The notes: a model not told the origin generated them from the letters alone. Positions 26,620-35,408 are shown, numbered from the stretch's first letter. The stretch: DNA of 64,000 nt from Nocardioides sediminis (GCF_003047295.1 NZ_PZYZ01000002.1:806001-870000), one strand, 5' to 3'. Made by a program: numbers and translations.

Positions 26620-27636
26620 ATGACTGAGACTCCGCATCCCTCCCACACCGTCGTCGTGCCCAACAGCATCGACATGGTCAGCGTCCTCGGCCCCGGCGAC
26701 GAGCACCTCGGCCTCATCGAGCGCGCCTTCGACGCCGACGTCCACGTCCGCGGCAACCGGATCACGCTCACCGGCGAGCCCGCCGAGGTGGCGCTGGCCG
26801 AGCGGCTCCTCGACGAGATCGTCACCATCATCCGCACCGGCCAGGGCGTCACGTCCGAGACCGTCGAGCGGATCATCTCGATGATGCGTGCCGAGAGCAC
26901 CGAGCGTCCGGCCGACGTGCTGTCCCTCAACATCCTGAGCAACCGGGGCCGCACCATCCGCCCCAAGACGCTCAACCAGAAGCGCTACGTCGACTCGATC
27001 GACAAGCACACGATCACCTTCGGCATCGGCCCGGCCGGCACCGGCAAGACCTACCTGGCGATGGCCAAGGCCGTGCAGGCCCTCCAGGCCAAGGACATCA
27101 GCCGGATCATCCTCACCCGCCCGGCCGTCGAGGCGGGGGAGCGGCTCGGCTTCCTGCCCGGCACGCTGTCGGAGAAGATCGACCCCTACCTGAGGCCGCT
27201 GTACGACGCGTTGCACGACATGCTCGACCCGGAGACGATCCCCAAGCTCCTGGCGGCCGGCACCATCGAGGTCGCCCCGCTGGCCTACATGCGCGGCCGC
27301 ACGCTCAACGACGCGTTCATCATCCTCGACGAGGCGCAGAACACCTCGCCCGAGCAGATGAAGATGTTCCTCACCCGGCTCGGGTTCGGCTCCAAGATCG
27401 TCGTCACCGGTGACGTCACCCAGGTCGACCTCCCCGGTGGCGTCCAGTCGGGCCTGCGCGTGGTCGAGGGCATCCTCGACGGCGTGGAGGACGTCGTGTT
27501 CAACCGGCTGACGTCCCACGACGTCGTCCGGCACCGGCTCGTGGGCCGCATCGTCGCGGCGTACGACGCCTTCGACGCCCAGCAGCCGACGACTCCGGCC
27601 CAGCGCGACTCGCGGCCGCGGGGGACCACCCGGTGA
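26620..27636 (+). CDS. PhoH family ATPase (YbeZ-like)
   Basis: A 338-residue PhoH-like P-loop ATPase. An N-terminal KH-like segment is followed by the core with Walker A FGIGPAGTGKTYLA, LTRPAVEAGERLGFLPG, Walker B AFIILDEAQNTSPEQM and VVTGDVTQVDLPGG. The family works with YbeY in rRNA maturation and RNA turnover, and ybeY is the next gene, overlapping as GTGA. I chose ATG 26620 over ATG 26608 because GGAG (26610-26613) is six bases upstream of it. Confidence 0.94.
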   Translation: MTETPHPSHTVVVPNSIDMVSVLGPGDEHLGLIERAFDADVHVRGNRITLTGEPAEVALAERLLDEIVTIIRTGQGVTSETVERIISMMRAESTERPADVLSLNILSNRGRTIRPKTLNQKRYVDSIDKHTITFGIGPAGTGKTYLAMAKAVQALQAKDISRIILTRPAVEAGERLGFLPGTLSEKIDPYLRPLYDALHDMLDPETIPKLLAAGTIEVAPLAYMRGRTLNDAFIILDEAQNTSPEQMKMFLTRLGFGSKIVVTGDVTQVDLPGGVQSGLRVVEGILDGVEDVVFNRLTSHDVVRHRLVGRIVAAYDAFDAQQPTTPAQRDSRPRGTTR

Positions 27637-28100
27637 GCATCGAGGTCCTCAACGAGTCCGAGCAGGAGCTCGACGTACGCCGCCTCTCGACGCTCTCGCG
27701 CTTCGTCATGGACCGCATGCGCGTGCACCCGCTTGCGGAGCTGTGCATCAAGGCCGTCGACGAGGACACCATCGCGCTGCTCAACGCGCAGTGGATGGAC
27801 AAGGAGGGGCCGACCGACGTGCTGGCGTTCCCGATGGACGAGCTGCGACCCGGCAAGGTCAACGAGGAGCCCGAGGAGGGCGTCCTCGGCGACCTGGTGC
27901 TGTGCCCCGCCGTCGCTGAGCGGCAGGGCGCCGAAGCCGGCCACGGCACCGTCGCGGAGATCGAGCTGCTGACCGTGCACGGCATCCTGCACCTCCTCGG
28001 CTACGACCACGCCGAGCCGGAGGAGCACGAGGAGATGTTCGGCCTGCAGGCCCGGCTCCTGGAGGAGTGGCGGGCGTCCGCCCCTGGTCCGACCCGGTGA
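27633..28100 (+). CDS. ybeY: Endoribonuclease YbeY
   Basis: A 155-residue metallo-endoribonuclease for 16S rRNA 3'-end maturation and ribosome quality control. The UPF0054 zinc signature is intact: LTVHGILHLLGYDH, with three histidines. LLNAQWMDKEGPTDVLAFPM is the other family hallmark. Its start overlaps the phoH stop and its stop overlaps the next start (both GTGA), so the three genes form one tightly coupled unit. Confidence 0.96.
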   Translation: MSIEVLNESEQELDVRRLSTLSRFVMDRMRVHPLAELCIKAVDEDTIALLNAQWMDKEGPTDVLAFPMDELRPGKVNEEPEEGVLGDLVLCPAVAERQGAEAGHGTVAEIELLTVHGILHLLGYDHAEPEEHEEMFGLQARLLEEWRASAPGPTR

Positions 28101-29407
28101 GCGGTGACGTCTGGCTGCTCGTCGTGGCAGCCGTGCTGGTCGTGGCGGCCGGCCTCTTCTCGGCCGCCGACGCGGCGCTCAGCGGTTTCTCCCGTGCGCG
28201 TGCCGAGGAGCTCGTCGCGGAGGGCGCGTCGGGCTCCAAGCGGCTGCTGACGATCCTCGACGACCCCGCGCGCTACCTCAACACCGCGCTGCTGCTGCGC
28301 CTCCTGTGCGAGATCGCGGCCATCGTGCTGGTCGCCCTGTGGGTCCACGACCTCTACGGCGGCGACTTCTGGCCGGCGTACGCCACCGCCGTCGCTGCCA
28401 TGCTGGTCGTCTCGTTCGTCGTCATCGGCGTCGCGCCGCGCACCGTGGGGCGCCAGCACGACCGCAAGGTCGCCACCCTGTCGGCGGGTCCGTTGTCGCT
28501 GATCACCACCGTGCTCGGGCCGCTGCCGCAGGGGCTGATCCTGCTGGGCAACGCGATCACGCCCGGCAAGGGCTTCCGCGAGGGGCCGTTCTCCACCGAG
28601 ACCGAGCTGCGCGAGCTCGTCGACCTCGCCGAGGCGTCCTCGGTCATCGAGTCCGGCGAGCGCAAGATGATCCACTCGGTCTTCGAGCTCGGCGACACCA
28701 TCGCCCGCGAGGTGATGGTGCCCCGCACCGACGTCGTCTACATCGAGCGGCACAAGAACCTGCGCCAGACCATGTCGCTCTTCCTGCGCAGCGGCTTCTC
28801 CCGGGTCCCGGTGGTGGGGGAGAACCTCGACGACATCGTCGGCATCGCCTACCTCAAGGACATCGTCCGCCGCGACTTCGAGCAGCCCGACGTCGAGTTC
28901 ACCCAGCGGGTCGACGAGGTGATGCGTCCCGTCCACTACGTGCCGGAGTCCAAGCCGGTCGACGCCTTGCTCAGCGAGCTCCAGGCGCGCCGCCAGCACA
29001 TCGCAGTCGTCGTCGACGAGTACGGCGGCACGGCCGGCCTCATCACCATCGAGGACGTGCTCGAGGAGATCGTCGGAGAGATCACCGACGAGTACGACGA
29101 GGAGGAGGCCGACGTCGAGTACCTCGAGGACGGCACCTTCCGGGTCTCCTCGCGCTACCCCGTCGACGACCTCGACGAGCTCGTCGGGATCTCCGTCCAC
29201 GACGAGGACGTCGACAGCGTGGGCGGCCTGATGGCCAAGGAGCTGGGGCGGGTCCCGATCCCCGGCTCGGTCGTGGAGGCCCACGGCCTGCGCTTCGAGG
29301 CCGAGCGGCTCTCGGGCCGGCGCAACAAGATCGGGACCGTGCTGGTGGGCCTGGCCCAGGACCGCGAGGACGACACCGAGCACGAGGAGACCGCGACCGA
29401 TGACTGA
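28097..29407 (+). CDS. Hemolysin/CorC-type transporter protein (CNNM and CBS domains)
   Basis: A 436-residue membrane protein of the CNNM/CorC family. The DUF21/CNNM region has membrane helices LLVVAAVLVVAAGLFSA, ALLLRLLCEIAAIVLVAL and AAMLVVSFVVIGV. Paired CBS domains follow (VMVPRTDVVYI through QHIAVVVDEYGGTAGLITIE). A C-terminal CorC_HlyC domain contains GGLMAKELGRVPIPG. Relatives export magnesium or cobalt, though the bacterial role is debated. The position between ybeY and era is conserved in actinobacteria. GTG 28097 overlaps the ybeY stop. Confidence 0.92.
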   Translation: MSGDVWLLVVAAVLVVAAGLFSAADAALSGFSRARAEELVAEGASGSKRLLTILDDPARYLNTALLLRLLCEIAAIVLVALWVHDLYGGDFWPAYATAVAAMLVVSFVVIGVAPRTVGRQHDRKVATLSAGPLSLITTVLGPLPQGLILLGNAITPGKGFREGPFSTETELRELVDLAEASSVIESGERKMIHSVFELGDTIAREVMVPRTDVVYIERHKNLRQTMSLFLRSGFSRVPVVGENLDDIVGIAYLKDIVRRDFEQPDVEFTQRVDEVMRPVHYVPESKPVDALLSELQARRQHIAVVVDEYGGTAGLITIEDVLEEIVGEITDEYDEEEADVEYLEDGTFRVSSRYPVDDLDELVGISVHDEDVDSVGGLMAKELGRVPIPGSVVEAHGLRFEAERLSGRRNKIGTVLVGLAQDREDDTEHEETATDD

Positions 29408-29741
29408 CGCCGACCTGTCCGCGGAGGACGCCAAGCTCGTCACCCTCGCGCGCGCCACGCGGGCCCGCACGGGGGCCGCCGAGGGGGCCGCCGTCCGCGA
29501 CCTCGACGGGCGCACCTACGCCGCGGCGAGCGTGGCCCTGGAGTCGCTGTCCCTCACCGCGCTCGAGGTCTGCGTCGCGATGGCCATCGCCTCGGGCTCG
29601 CGCGGCCTGGAGGCGGCGGTGGTGCTGAGGACCGGCGACGAGGCGCCAGACCTGGCGGCGGTGCGCGAGTTCGCCGGACCCGGCGTCGTCGTCCACGTCG
29701 GGGACCCGCGGGGCACCCTGGGCACCCCGCTGCACACCTGA
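29400..29741 (+). CDS. Cytidine deaminase-like protein lacking zinc ligands
   Basis: A 113-residue protein at the conserved position between the CorC-like gene and era, with cytidine deaminase fold likeness (VTLARATRARTGAAEGAAV, RTYAAASVALESLSLTALEV). The zinc-binding HAE motif is missing: the corresponding stretch is TALEVCVAMAIASG. The PCxxC pair is also absent, so it is unlikely to deaminate. A structural or RNA-binding role linked to its ribosome-maturation neighbours is possible. The ATG lies inside the end of the previous gene, overlapping it by eight bases. Confidence 0.75.
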   Translation: MTDADLSAEDAKLVTLARATRARTGAAEGAAVRDLDGRTYAAASVALESLSLTALEVCVAMAIASGSRGLEAAVVLRTGDEAPDLAAVREFAGPGVVVHVGDPRGTLGTPLHT

Positions 29742-29796
29742 CCTCACCCCAACCGGGGGATGCTCCACCGCCCGTGCGGGTGGATACCGTGGAGGC

Positions 29797-31161
29797 GTGC
29801 GCACGGCAGTGGGCTGGGAGCAGCACTCCGTCGGCGTGGCGAGGCTGAGGGAGTCCTTCGCCGCGCTGCCGCCGGGTGCGCCCGTGCGGCTGGCCAAGCG
29901 GACGTCCAACCTCTTCCGCGGCCGGGCCGGCGCCGGGCCCGGGCTCGACGTCTCCGGCCTCACCGGCGTGATCGAGGTGGACGGCGACGTTGCCGAGGTG
30001 CAGGGCATGTGCACCTACGAGCACCTGGTCGAGGTCACCCTCAGGCACGGCCGGATCCCGCTCGTGGTCCCGCAGCTGCGCACCATCACGCTCGGCGGGG
30101 CGGTCACCGGGCTGGGCATCGAGTCCACCAGCTTCCGCAACGGGCTGCCCCACGAGTCCGTCCTGGAGATGGACGTGCTGACCGGGTCCGGCGACGTCGT
30201 GACCACCAAGCCGGGCGACGCGCTCTTCGACGCCTTCCCCAACTCCTACGGCTCGCTGGGCTACGCCAGCCGGCTGCGCATCGAGCTCGAGCGCGTCCCG
30301 GAGTACGTCGCGTTGCGGCACGTCCGGTTCGACGGCGCCGACGCCCTCGCCGCCGCGGTGTCGACGATCGTGGAGCACCGGGTCTGGGACGGCGAGCGCG
30401 TCGACGGCCTGGACGGGGTGGCTTTCGCGCCCGACGAGCTCTACCTGACGCTCGCCCGGTGGACCGACGAGCCGGGGCCGACCAGCGACTACACGGGCCA
30501 GGAGGTCTTCTACCGATCGCTCCGGCGACGGACGACGGACCGGCTCACGGTGCACGACTACCTGTGGCGGTGGGACACCGACTGGTTCTGGTGCTCGGCG
30601 GCGTTCGGCGCCCAGCACCCCGTCGTACGCCGTCTCTGGCCGCGTCGGCTGCGCCGCTCCGACGTCTACTGGCGGCTGGTCGCCCTCGACCGGCGCTGGC
30701 ACGTCGGGGACCGGCTCGACCGACGGGCCGGGCGGCCGCAGGCGGAGCGGGTCGTCCAGGACGTCGAGGTGCCGGTCGACCGGCTGGCGGAGTTCCTCGC
30801 GTGGTTCGACGACGAGGTGGGGATGCGGCCCGTGTGGCTGTGCCCGCTCGCGCTGAGACGCGACGACGCCGAGCGGCCCTGGCCGACGTACCCGCTGACC
30901 TGCGGCACGACGTACGTCAACGTCGGGTTCTGGGGCAACGTCCCGGTCGGGCCCGAGGCGCCGTCGGCGCCGCGCAACCGCGCGATCGAGGCGAAGGTCG
31001 ACGAGCTCGGCGGTCACAAGAGCCTCTACTCCGAGGCGTTCTACGCGCGGGCCGACTTCGACCGGCTCTACGACGGGGCCAACCTCGCGCGCGTCCGGGC
31101 GGCGCACGACCCGGACGGTCGGATGACGGATCTCTTCGAGAAGGTGGTGGGAGGACGATGA
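29797..31161 (+). CDS. bfaA: FAD-binding oxidoreductase, BfaA/TmsA-like (10-methyl fatty acid reductase)
   Basis: A 454-residue FAD-linked oxidoreductase of the DHCR24/DWARF1 type. The FAD-binding region reads VEVTLRHGRIPLVVPQLRTI, then TLGGAVTGLGIESTSFRNGL, and SYGSLGYASRLRIEL. Coupled by ATGA overlap to a cyclopropane-synthase-like methyltransferase, it matches the BfaA/BfaB (TmsA/TmsB) pair known to convert oleoyl chains to 10-methylstearoyl (tuberculostearic) chains; BfaA reduces the 10-methylene intermediate. Nocardioides species contain this fatty acid. The GTG start follows TACCGT by six bases. Assignment rests on the pair. Confidence 0.78.
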   Translation: MRTAVGWEQHSVGVARLRESFAALPPGAPVRLAKRTSNLFRGRAGAGPGLDVSGLTGVIEVDGDVAEVQGMCTYEHLVEVTLRHGRIPLVVPQLRTITLGGAVTGLGIESTSFRNGLPHESVLEMDVLTGSGDVVTTKPGDALFDAFPNSYGSLGYASRLRIELERVPEYVALRHVRFDGADALAAAVSTIVEHRVWDGERVDGLDGVAFAPDELYLTLARWTDEPGPTSDYTGQEVFYRSLRRRTTDRLTVHDYLWRWDTDWFWCSAAFGAQHPVVRRLWPRRLRRSDVYWRLVALDRRWHVGDRLDRRAGRPQAERVVQDVEVPVDRLAEFLAWFDDEVGMRPVWLCPLALRRDDAERPWPTYPLTCGTTYVNVGFWGNVPVGPEAPSAPRNRAIEAKVDELGGHKSLYSEAFYARADFDRLYDGANLARVRAAHDPDGRMTDLFEKVVGGR

Positions 31162-32459
31162 GCAGCCAACGGGGAAGTCAGCGCGGCGTTCGACGGAGGA
31201 TGGCCATCGGGGACGCGGTGGGCAGGCTGATGCGGGACGGGATGCCGGTGCGGTTCACGGCGTACGACGGGAGCAGCGCGGGCCCGCCCGACGCGACGAT
31301 GGGCCTGCACCTGCGCAACGAGCGGGGGCTGGCGCACCTGATGACCGCGCCCGGGGACCTCGGTCTGGCGCGCGCCTACGTGAGCGGGGACCTCGACGTC
31401 ACGGGGGTCCATCCGGGCGACCCCTACGACCTGCTGGTGCTGCTCAAGGACCGCACGCGGTTCCGGGTGCCGCCACCGACGGAGGCGGTCGAGATCGCCC
31501 GCGGGCTGGGGCTGACGCACCTCCGGCCGCCACCGCCGCCCCCGCAGGAGCACCTGCCGCGCTGGCGTCGAGCGGTCGAGGGGCTGCGGCACTCGATGGC
31601 CCGCGACGCGGAGGTGATCGCGCACCACTACGACGTCTCCAACCGCTTCTACGAGCGGGTGCTGGGGCCGTCGATGACCTACACGTGCGCACTCTACGAG
31701 GAGCCGGACACCACGCTGGAGGAGGCGCAGGCGGCGAAGTTCGAGCTGGTCTGCCGCAAGCTCGCGCTGCGGCCCGGGCAGCGGCTGCTCGACGTCGGCT
31801 GCGGCTGGGGCGGGATGGTGCGGCACGCCGCGCGGGAGCACGGCGTCCGGGCGCTCGGCGTGACGCTGTCGCTCGAGCAGGCCCAGTGGGCCAAGGAGGC
31901 GATCGACCGGGAGGGGCTCGGCGACCTCGCCGAGGTGCGCCACCTCGACTACCGCGACGTCATGGAGACCGGCTTCGACGCGGTCAGCTCGATCGGCCTG
32001 ACCGAGCACATCGGCGTCCGCAACCTCCCGGCGTACTTCGCCCACCTCCGCGGACGCCTGCGGCCCGGCGGCCGGCTGCTCAACCACTGCATCACCCGCA
32101 ACCACAACAAGCGGCAGGAGACGGGTGCGTTCATCGACCGCTACGTGTTCCCGGACGGGGAGCTGATCGGCGCCGGCCGGATCATCGCGGCCGCGCAGGA
32201 CTCCGGCCTCGAGGTCCAGCACGCCGAGAACCTGCGCATGCACTACGCCCGGACGCTCGCCGACTGGAACCGCAACCTGGCCGAGCACTGGGACGAGTGC
32301 GTCGCCGAGGTGGGTCAGGGCACGGCGCGGGTCTGGGGCATCTACATGGCCGGGTCCCGGGTCGCGTTCGAGCGCGACGAGATCGAGCTCCACCACGTCC
32401 TCGCGACCCGCAACCACGCCGACGGCCGCTCGGACTTCCCGGTGCGCCCCGACTGGTGA
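31158..32459 (+). CDS. bfaB: SAM-dependent methyltransferase, cyclopropane-fatty-acid synthase family (BfaB/TmsB-like)
   Basis: A 433-residue CFA-synthase-family enzyme. The N-terminal domain (GLAHLMTAPGDLGLARAYVS) is typical of TmsB-like proteins. The catalytic part has the substrate-facing HHYDVSNRFYERVLGPSMTY, SAM motif LLDVGCGWGGMVRHA, and SIGLTEHIGVRNL, and ends in HHVLATRNH. It would add a methylene group from SAM to the double bond of oleoyl phospholipid, which BfaA then reduces. The start overlaps the bfaA stop. The dispersed repeat begins at its own stop codon. Confidence 0.82.
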   Translation: MSSQRGSQRGVRRRMAIGDAVGRLMRDGMPVRFTAYDGSSAGPPDATMGLHLRNERGLAHLMTAPGDLGLARAYVSGDLDVTGVHPGDPYDLLVLLKDRTRFRVPPPTEAVEIARGLGLTHLRPPPPPPQEHLPRWRRAVEGLRHSMARDAEVIAHHYDVSNRFYERVLGPSMTYTCALYEEPDTTLEEAQAAKFELVCRKLALRPGQRLLDVGCGWGGMVRHAAREHGVRALGVTLSLEQAQWAKEAIDREGLGDLAEVRHLDYRDVMETGFDAVSSIGLTEHIGVRNLPAYFAHLRGRLRPGGRLLNHCITRNHNKRQETGAFIDRYVFPDGELIGAGRIIAAAQDSGLEVQHAENLRMHYARTLADWNRNLAEHWDECVAEVGQGTARVWGIYMAGSRVAFERDEIELHHVLATRNHADGRSDFPVRPDW

Positions 32460-32506
32460 CCGGGCGGTTCCGTCGCGCTGGAGGAGGCCGACCGGGCGAT
32501 TCCATG
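32457..32506 (+). repeat. 50-nt dispersed repeat, copy C
   Basis: Begins with the TGA stop of the bfaB-like gene, just as copy A (23510-23559) begins with the rsmE stop. The two match at 43 of 50 positions with no gaps. The substitutions lie at positions 11, 14, 27, 29, 30, 42 and 43 of the unit. Ends about 18 bases before the -10 element of the next gene. Confidence 0.75.
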
Positions 32507-32536
32507 ACGCCGGCGGCCCGCCGATAGCCTGTCGGG

Positions 32537-33313
32537 ATGAGCACCCGAGCCGCCCGGTACGACGCGCAGGTCCTGCGCCGCGAGCAGCTCTCGTCCCACT
32601 TCGTGCGCCTCGTCCTCGGCGGGCCGGGCCTGGCGGGCTTCGCCTCGACCGGCGTCCCGGACGAGTGGGTGGCGCTGACCGTGCCGGGGCAGTTCCAGAC
32701 CCGCTACTACACGGTGCGCTCGTGGGCCGACGGGGAGCTCGTCCTCGACGTCGTGGTCCACGAGACGGGGCTTGTCACCGAGTGGGCGACCACGGACTGC
32801 GTGGGCGACACCGTCACGGTGAGCGAGCCCAAGGGGTCCTTCGACATGCCGGCCGACGCGTCCTGGCTGCTGCTCGTCGGCGACCTCACCGCGCTGCCTG
32901 CGATCGCCCGGATCATGGAGTCGGTCGCCGTCCCGGTCACGGCCTGGGTGGAGACGCCCGACGAGCCGATCCGCGACTACGTCTCCGGGGACGTCACGTG
33001 GACGACGCCTCCCGAGGGCGTCGAGACCGCGACCGCCGACGTCGTCACCGCCATCGACTGGCCGGAGGGCGAGGGCTACTTCTGGATGGCCGGCGAGTCC
33101 GCCCAGATGCGGGCGATCCGCAAGCACCTGATGCGCGAGCGCGCGCTGCCGTCGGCGGCGTACGACGTGATGGGCTACTGGCGCGGCGGCGGCCAGAAGC
33201 GCCAGCCGCGCGCCGTCGACCCGGGGCCCATCTGGCGCGCCGGCAAGGCGGCAGGGAAGAGTGACCAGGAGATCTGGGCCGACTACGACGCAGCGCGGGA
33301 GAAGACGCCATGA
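32537..33313 (+). CDS. Siderophore-interacting protein (flavin reductase family)
   Basis: A 258-residue SIP-family ferric-siderophore reductase-like protein. The FAD-binding motif QTRYYTVRSW (RxYTxR) is present, followed by the NAD(P) lobe with LLVGDLTALPAIARIME, then GYFWMAGESAQMRAIRKHL and the C-terminal GYWRGGG, as in ViuB-like proteins. It would reduce and release iron from imported siderophores in the cytoplasm. No siderophore genes are adjacent. ATG 32537 is six bases after TAGCCT (32525-32530). The stop overlaps the era start, which is unusual company for this family. Confidence 0.9.
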   Translation: MSTRAARYDAQVLRREQLSSHFVRLVLGGPGLAGFASTGVPDEWVALTVPGQFQTRYYTVRSWADGELVLDVVVHETGLVTEWATTDCVGDTVTVSEPKGSFDMPADASWLLLVGDLTALPAIARIMESVAVPVTAWVETPDEPIRDYVSGDVTWTTPPEGVETATADVVTAIDWPEGEGYFWMAGESAQMRAIRKHLMRERALPSAAYDVMGYWRGGGQKRQPRAVDPGPIWRAGKAAGKSDQEIWADYDAAREKTP

Positions 33314-34296
33314 GCGAGCACGACAAGGACTTCGACGTCAGCGGCGTCGCCCCCGCGGGTCCGATCTACGGCACCCGGCCCGAGGGGTTCCGGAGCGGCT
33401 TCGCGAGCTTCGTCGGCCGACCCAACGCGGGCAAGTCGACCCTGACCAACGCGCTCGTCGGCTCCAAGGTCGCCATCACCTCGTCCAAGCCGCAGACCAC
33501 CCGGACCGCCGTGCGCGGGATCGTCCACCGCCCCGACGGGCAGCTGATCCTCATCGACACCCCGGGCCTGCACCGTCCGCGCACGCTGCTCGGCGAGCGG
33601 CTCAACGACATCGTGAAGACGACCTGGGCGGAGGTCGACGTCGTCGCGGTCTGCTTCCCGGCCAACGAGAAGATCGGTCCCGGCGACCGGTTCATCGTCA
33701 ACGAGCTGGCCAAGGTGCGGCGCACGACCAAGATCGCCGTCGCCACCAAGACCGACCTCGCGACCCCCGAGCAGCTGGGCGAGCACCTCCTCGCGATCCA
33801 GGCACTGGGGGAGGAGACCGGCACCGAGTGGGCGGAGATCGTGCCGGTGAGCGCGGTGTCCGGCTCCCAGGTCGACCTCGTCGCCGACCTGCTGCTGGGC
33901 CTGCTGCCCGAGGGGCCGCCGCTCTACCCGGACGGCGAGCTCACCGACGCACCCGAGGAGATCCTGGTCGCCGAGCTCATCCGCGAGGCGGCCCTCGAGG
34001 GCGTCCGCGACGAGCTGCCGCACTCGATCGCCGTCGTGGTCGAGGAGATGAACCTGCGCGAGGGCCGCCCCGCCGACAAGCCGCTGCTCGACATCCACGC
34101 CAACCTCTACGTCGAGCGGGACTCCCAGAAGGGCATCGTCATCGGCCACAAGGGCTCGCGCCTCCGCTCGGTCGGCACCGCCGCCCGGACCCAGATCGAG
34201 AAGCTGCTCGGCACGCCCGTCTACCTCGACCTGCACGTCAAGATCGCCAAGGACTGGCAGCGGGACCCGCGGCAGCTGCGCAAGCTGGGCTTCTGA
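33310..34296 (+). CDS. era: GTPase Era
   Basis: A 328-residue Era GTPase that binds 16S rRNA during 30S maturation. G1 is GRPNAGKST, the switch region holds SSKPQTTRTAVRG, G3 is DTPGLHRP, and ATKTDLA is the G4 equivalent. The KH domain includes NLYVERDSQKGIVIGHKG and SRLRSVGTAART. The C-terminus ends VKIAKDWQRDPRQLRKLGF, as in actinobacterial Era. The N-terminal tail of about 30 residues before the GTPase core is longer than usual. Co-translated with the SIP gene through ATGA. Confidence 0.97.
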   Translation: MSEHDKDFDVSGVAPAGPIYGTRPEGFRSGFASFVGRPNAGKSTLTNALVGSKVAITSSKPQTTRTAVRGIVHRPDGQLILIDTPGLHRPRTLLGERLNDIVKTTWAEVDVVAVCFPANEKIGPGDRFIVNELAKVRRTTKIAVATKTDLATPEQLGEHLLAIQALGEETGTEWAEIVPVSAVSGSQVDLVADLLLGLLPEGPPLYPDGELTDAPEEILVAELIREAALEGVRDELPHSIAVVVEEMNLREGRPADKPLLDIHANLYVERDSQKGIVIGHKGSRLRSVGTAARTQIEKLLGTPVYLDLHVKIAKDWQRDPRQLRKLGF

Positions 34297-34313
34297 CGCC
34301 CGGCCGTCCGGCG

Positions 34314-34790
34314 TCAGTCGAAGGTGCGGGGGAGGTCCAGCTCGCCGGCGAGCAGGTCGACGTACGGCGCGCGGGCCGCAGCATCGACGTACGCCGCCTC
34401 GCGATGGCGGACGTAGAGCCGGTCGTCGTCGTGCCGCGGGAACACGTGGACGTGCAGGTGCCAGACGTCCTGGTTGCCCACCGGCTCGTTGTGCTGCCGG
34501 GTGGAGACGCCGTCGCAGCCGTACGTCGTCCTGATCGCGGTCGCGACCTCCTGGGTGAGGTCCCAGACGGCGTGTCCGGCGTCGCGCGGCATCGCGTAGA
34601 GGTTCTCGTGGTGGTCGCGGGGGATGACCAGGGCGGCACCCGCGTTGCCCGGCCACCACTTCGGGGCGATGCGCGCGTAGGCCAGCTCGGTCACCGCGAC
34701 CACGTCCCCGGGCTGGTTGCGGTCGTCGTGGACTCCCCGCTGGATCCGGCAGAACGGGCAGTCGTAGCCGGGCGGCTCATGGGTCCACAT
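34314..34790 (-). CDS. HIT family protein
   Basis: A 158-residue histidine-triad protein, distinct from the one at 24.7 kb. An N-terminal zinc-type CPFC (YDCPFCRIQRG) pair, ALVIPRDHHENLYAMP, and the catalytic DVWHLHVHVFPRH are visible. This subgroup includes diadenosine or nucleotide phosphoramidate hydrolases, but the substrate is not predictable. ATG 34790 is eight bases after CAGGAT on the minus strand. The frame extends well upstream of it but the extra sequence is a shadow of the GNAT gene. Confidence 0.88.
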   Translation of the reverse strand: MWTHEPPGYDCPFCRIQRGVHDDRNQPGDVVAVTELAYARIAPKWWPGNAGAALVIPRDHHENLYAMPRDAGHAVWDLTQEVATAIRTTYGCDGVSTRQHNEPVGNQDVWHLHVHVFPRHDDDRLYVRHREAAYVDAAARAPYVDLLAGELDLPRTFD

Positions 34791-34819
34791 GGGCCGCGAT
34801 CCTGCCGTGGCCCGGTGGC

Positions 34820-35323
34820 TCAGGACCGTGCGGGGTCGAGGTCGCGGCGCATCAGCTCGATCTGCAACGCGGATCCCTCGCGCAGCGGCTCCCACTCGCC
34901 GGTGGCCATGAACCCGCACTGCTCGTAGAGCCGTCGAGCGACCTCGTTGCCCTCGGTCACGTGCAGCTCGACGGTCGTGACACCGCGACCGTGGGCGTGG
35001 TCGACCAGCCACTCGAGGAGCGACCGCGCGTGCCCGCGGCCGCGCGCCTCGGGAGCGGTCCACATCCCCCAGACCATCATCCGCCCGGGGTGCTCCGGCG
35101 GGTGCCAGCCGGCGCCCATGGCGGCGAGGCCCTCGTGGTCGTCGTCGCGCACGCCGAGGATCGGGTCGCCCTGCTCCAGGCGGTCGCGCCACGTGTCGTC
35201 GTGCTGCTGCTCGACGTCGGCCAGCGTCATGCTGAACGCCGTGGGGGCGTCGGCCAGGGCGCGCAACCTGATCTCGCGGAACTCCTGCCAGTCGTGGGGC
35301 CCGAGCCGCGCGATCGTCGCCAT
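34820..35323 (-). CDS. GNAT family N-acetyltransferase
   Basis: A 167-residue GNAT acetyltransferase. The acetyl-CoA pyrophosphate loop is seen in WTAPEARGRGHARSLLEWL, the strand before it is MMVWGMW, and the C-terminal GNEVARRLYEQCGFMATGE helix-strand closes the fold. The substrate is unknown. ATG 35323 is chosen over an upstream GTG because GGAAGGG lies at good spacing and the recognisable fold starts directly after it. Same strand as the HIT gene 29 bases further on, so possibly one transcript. Confidence 0.88.
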   Translation of the reverse strand: MATIARLGPHDWQEFREIRLRALADAPTAFSMTLADVEQQHDDTWRDRLEQGDPILGVRDDDHEGLAAMGAGWHPPEHPGRMMVWGMWTAPEARGRGHARSLLEWLVDHAHGRGVTTVELHVTEGNEVARRLYEQCGFMATGEWEPLREGSALQIELMRRDLDPARS

Positions 35324-35408
35324 GGGTCGACCCTTCCAGGGTCGCGGCCGTACGGCGAACCCATTTGTCCTGCACGTGGCGCCCATCGGTGCGCCCGTCG
35401 GCCGCGGA

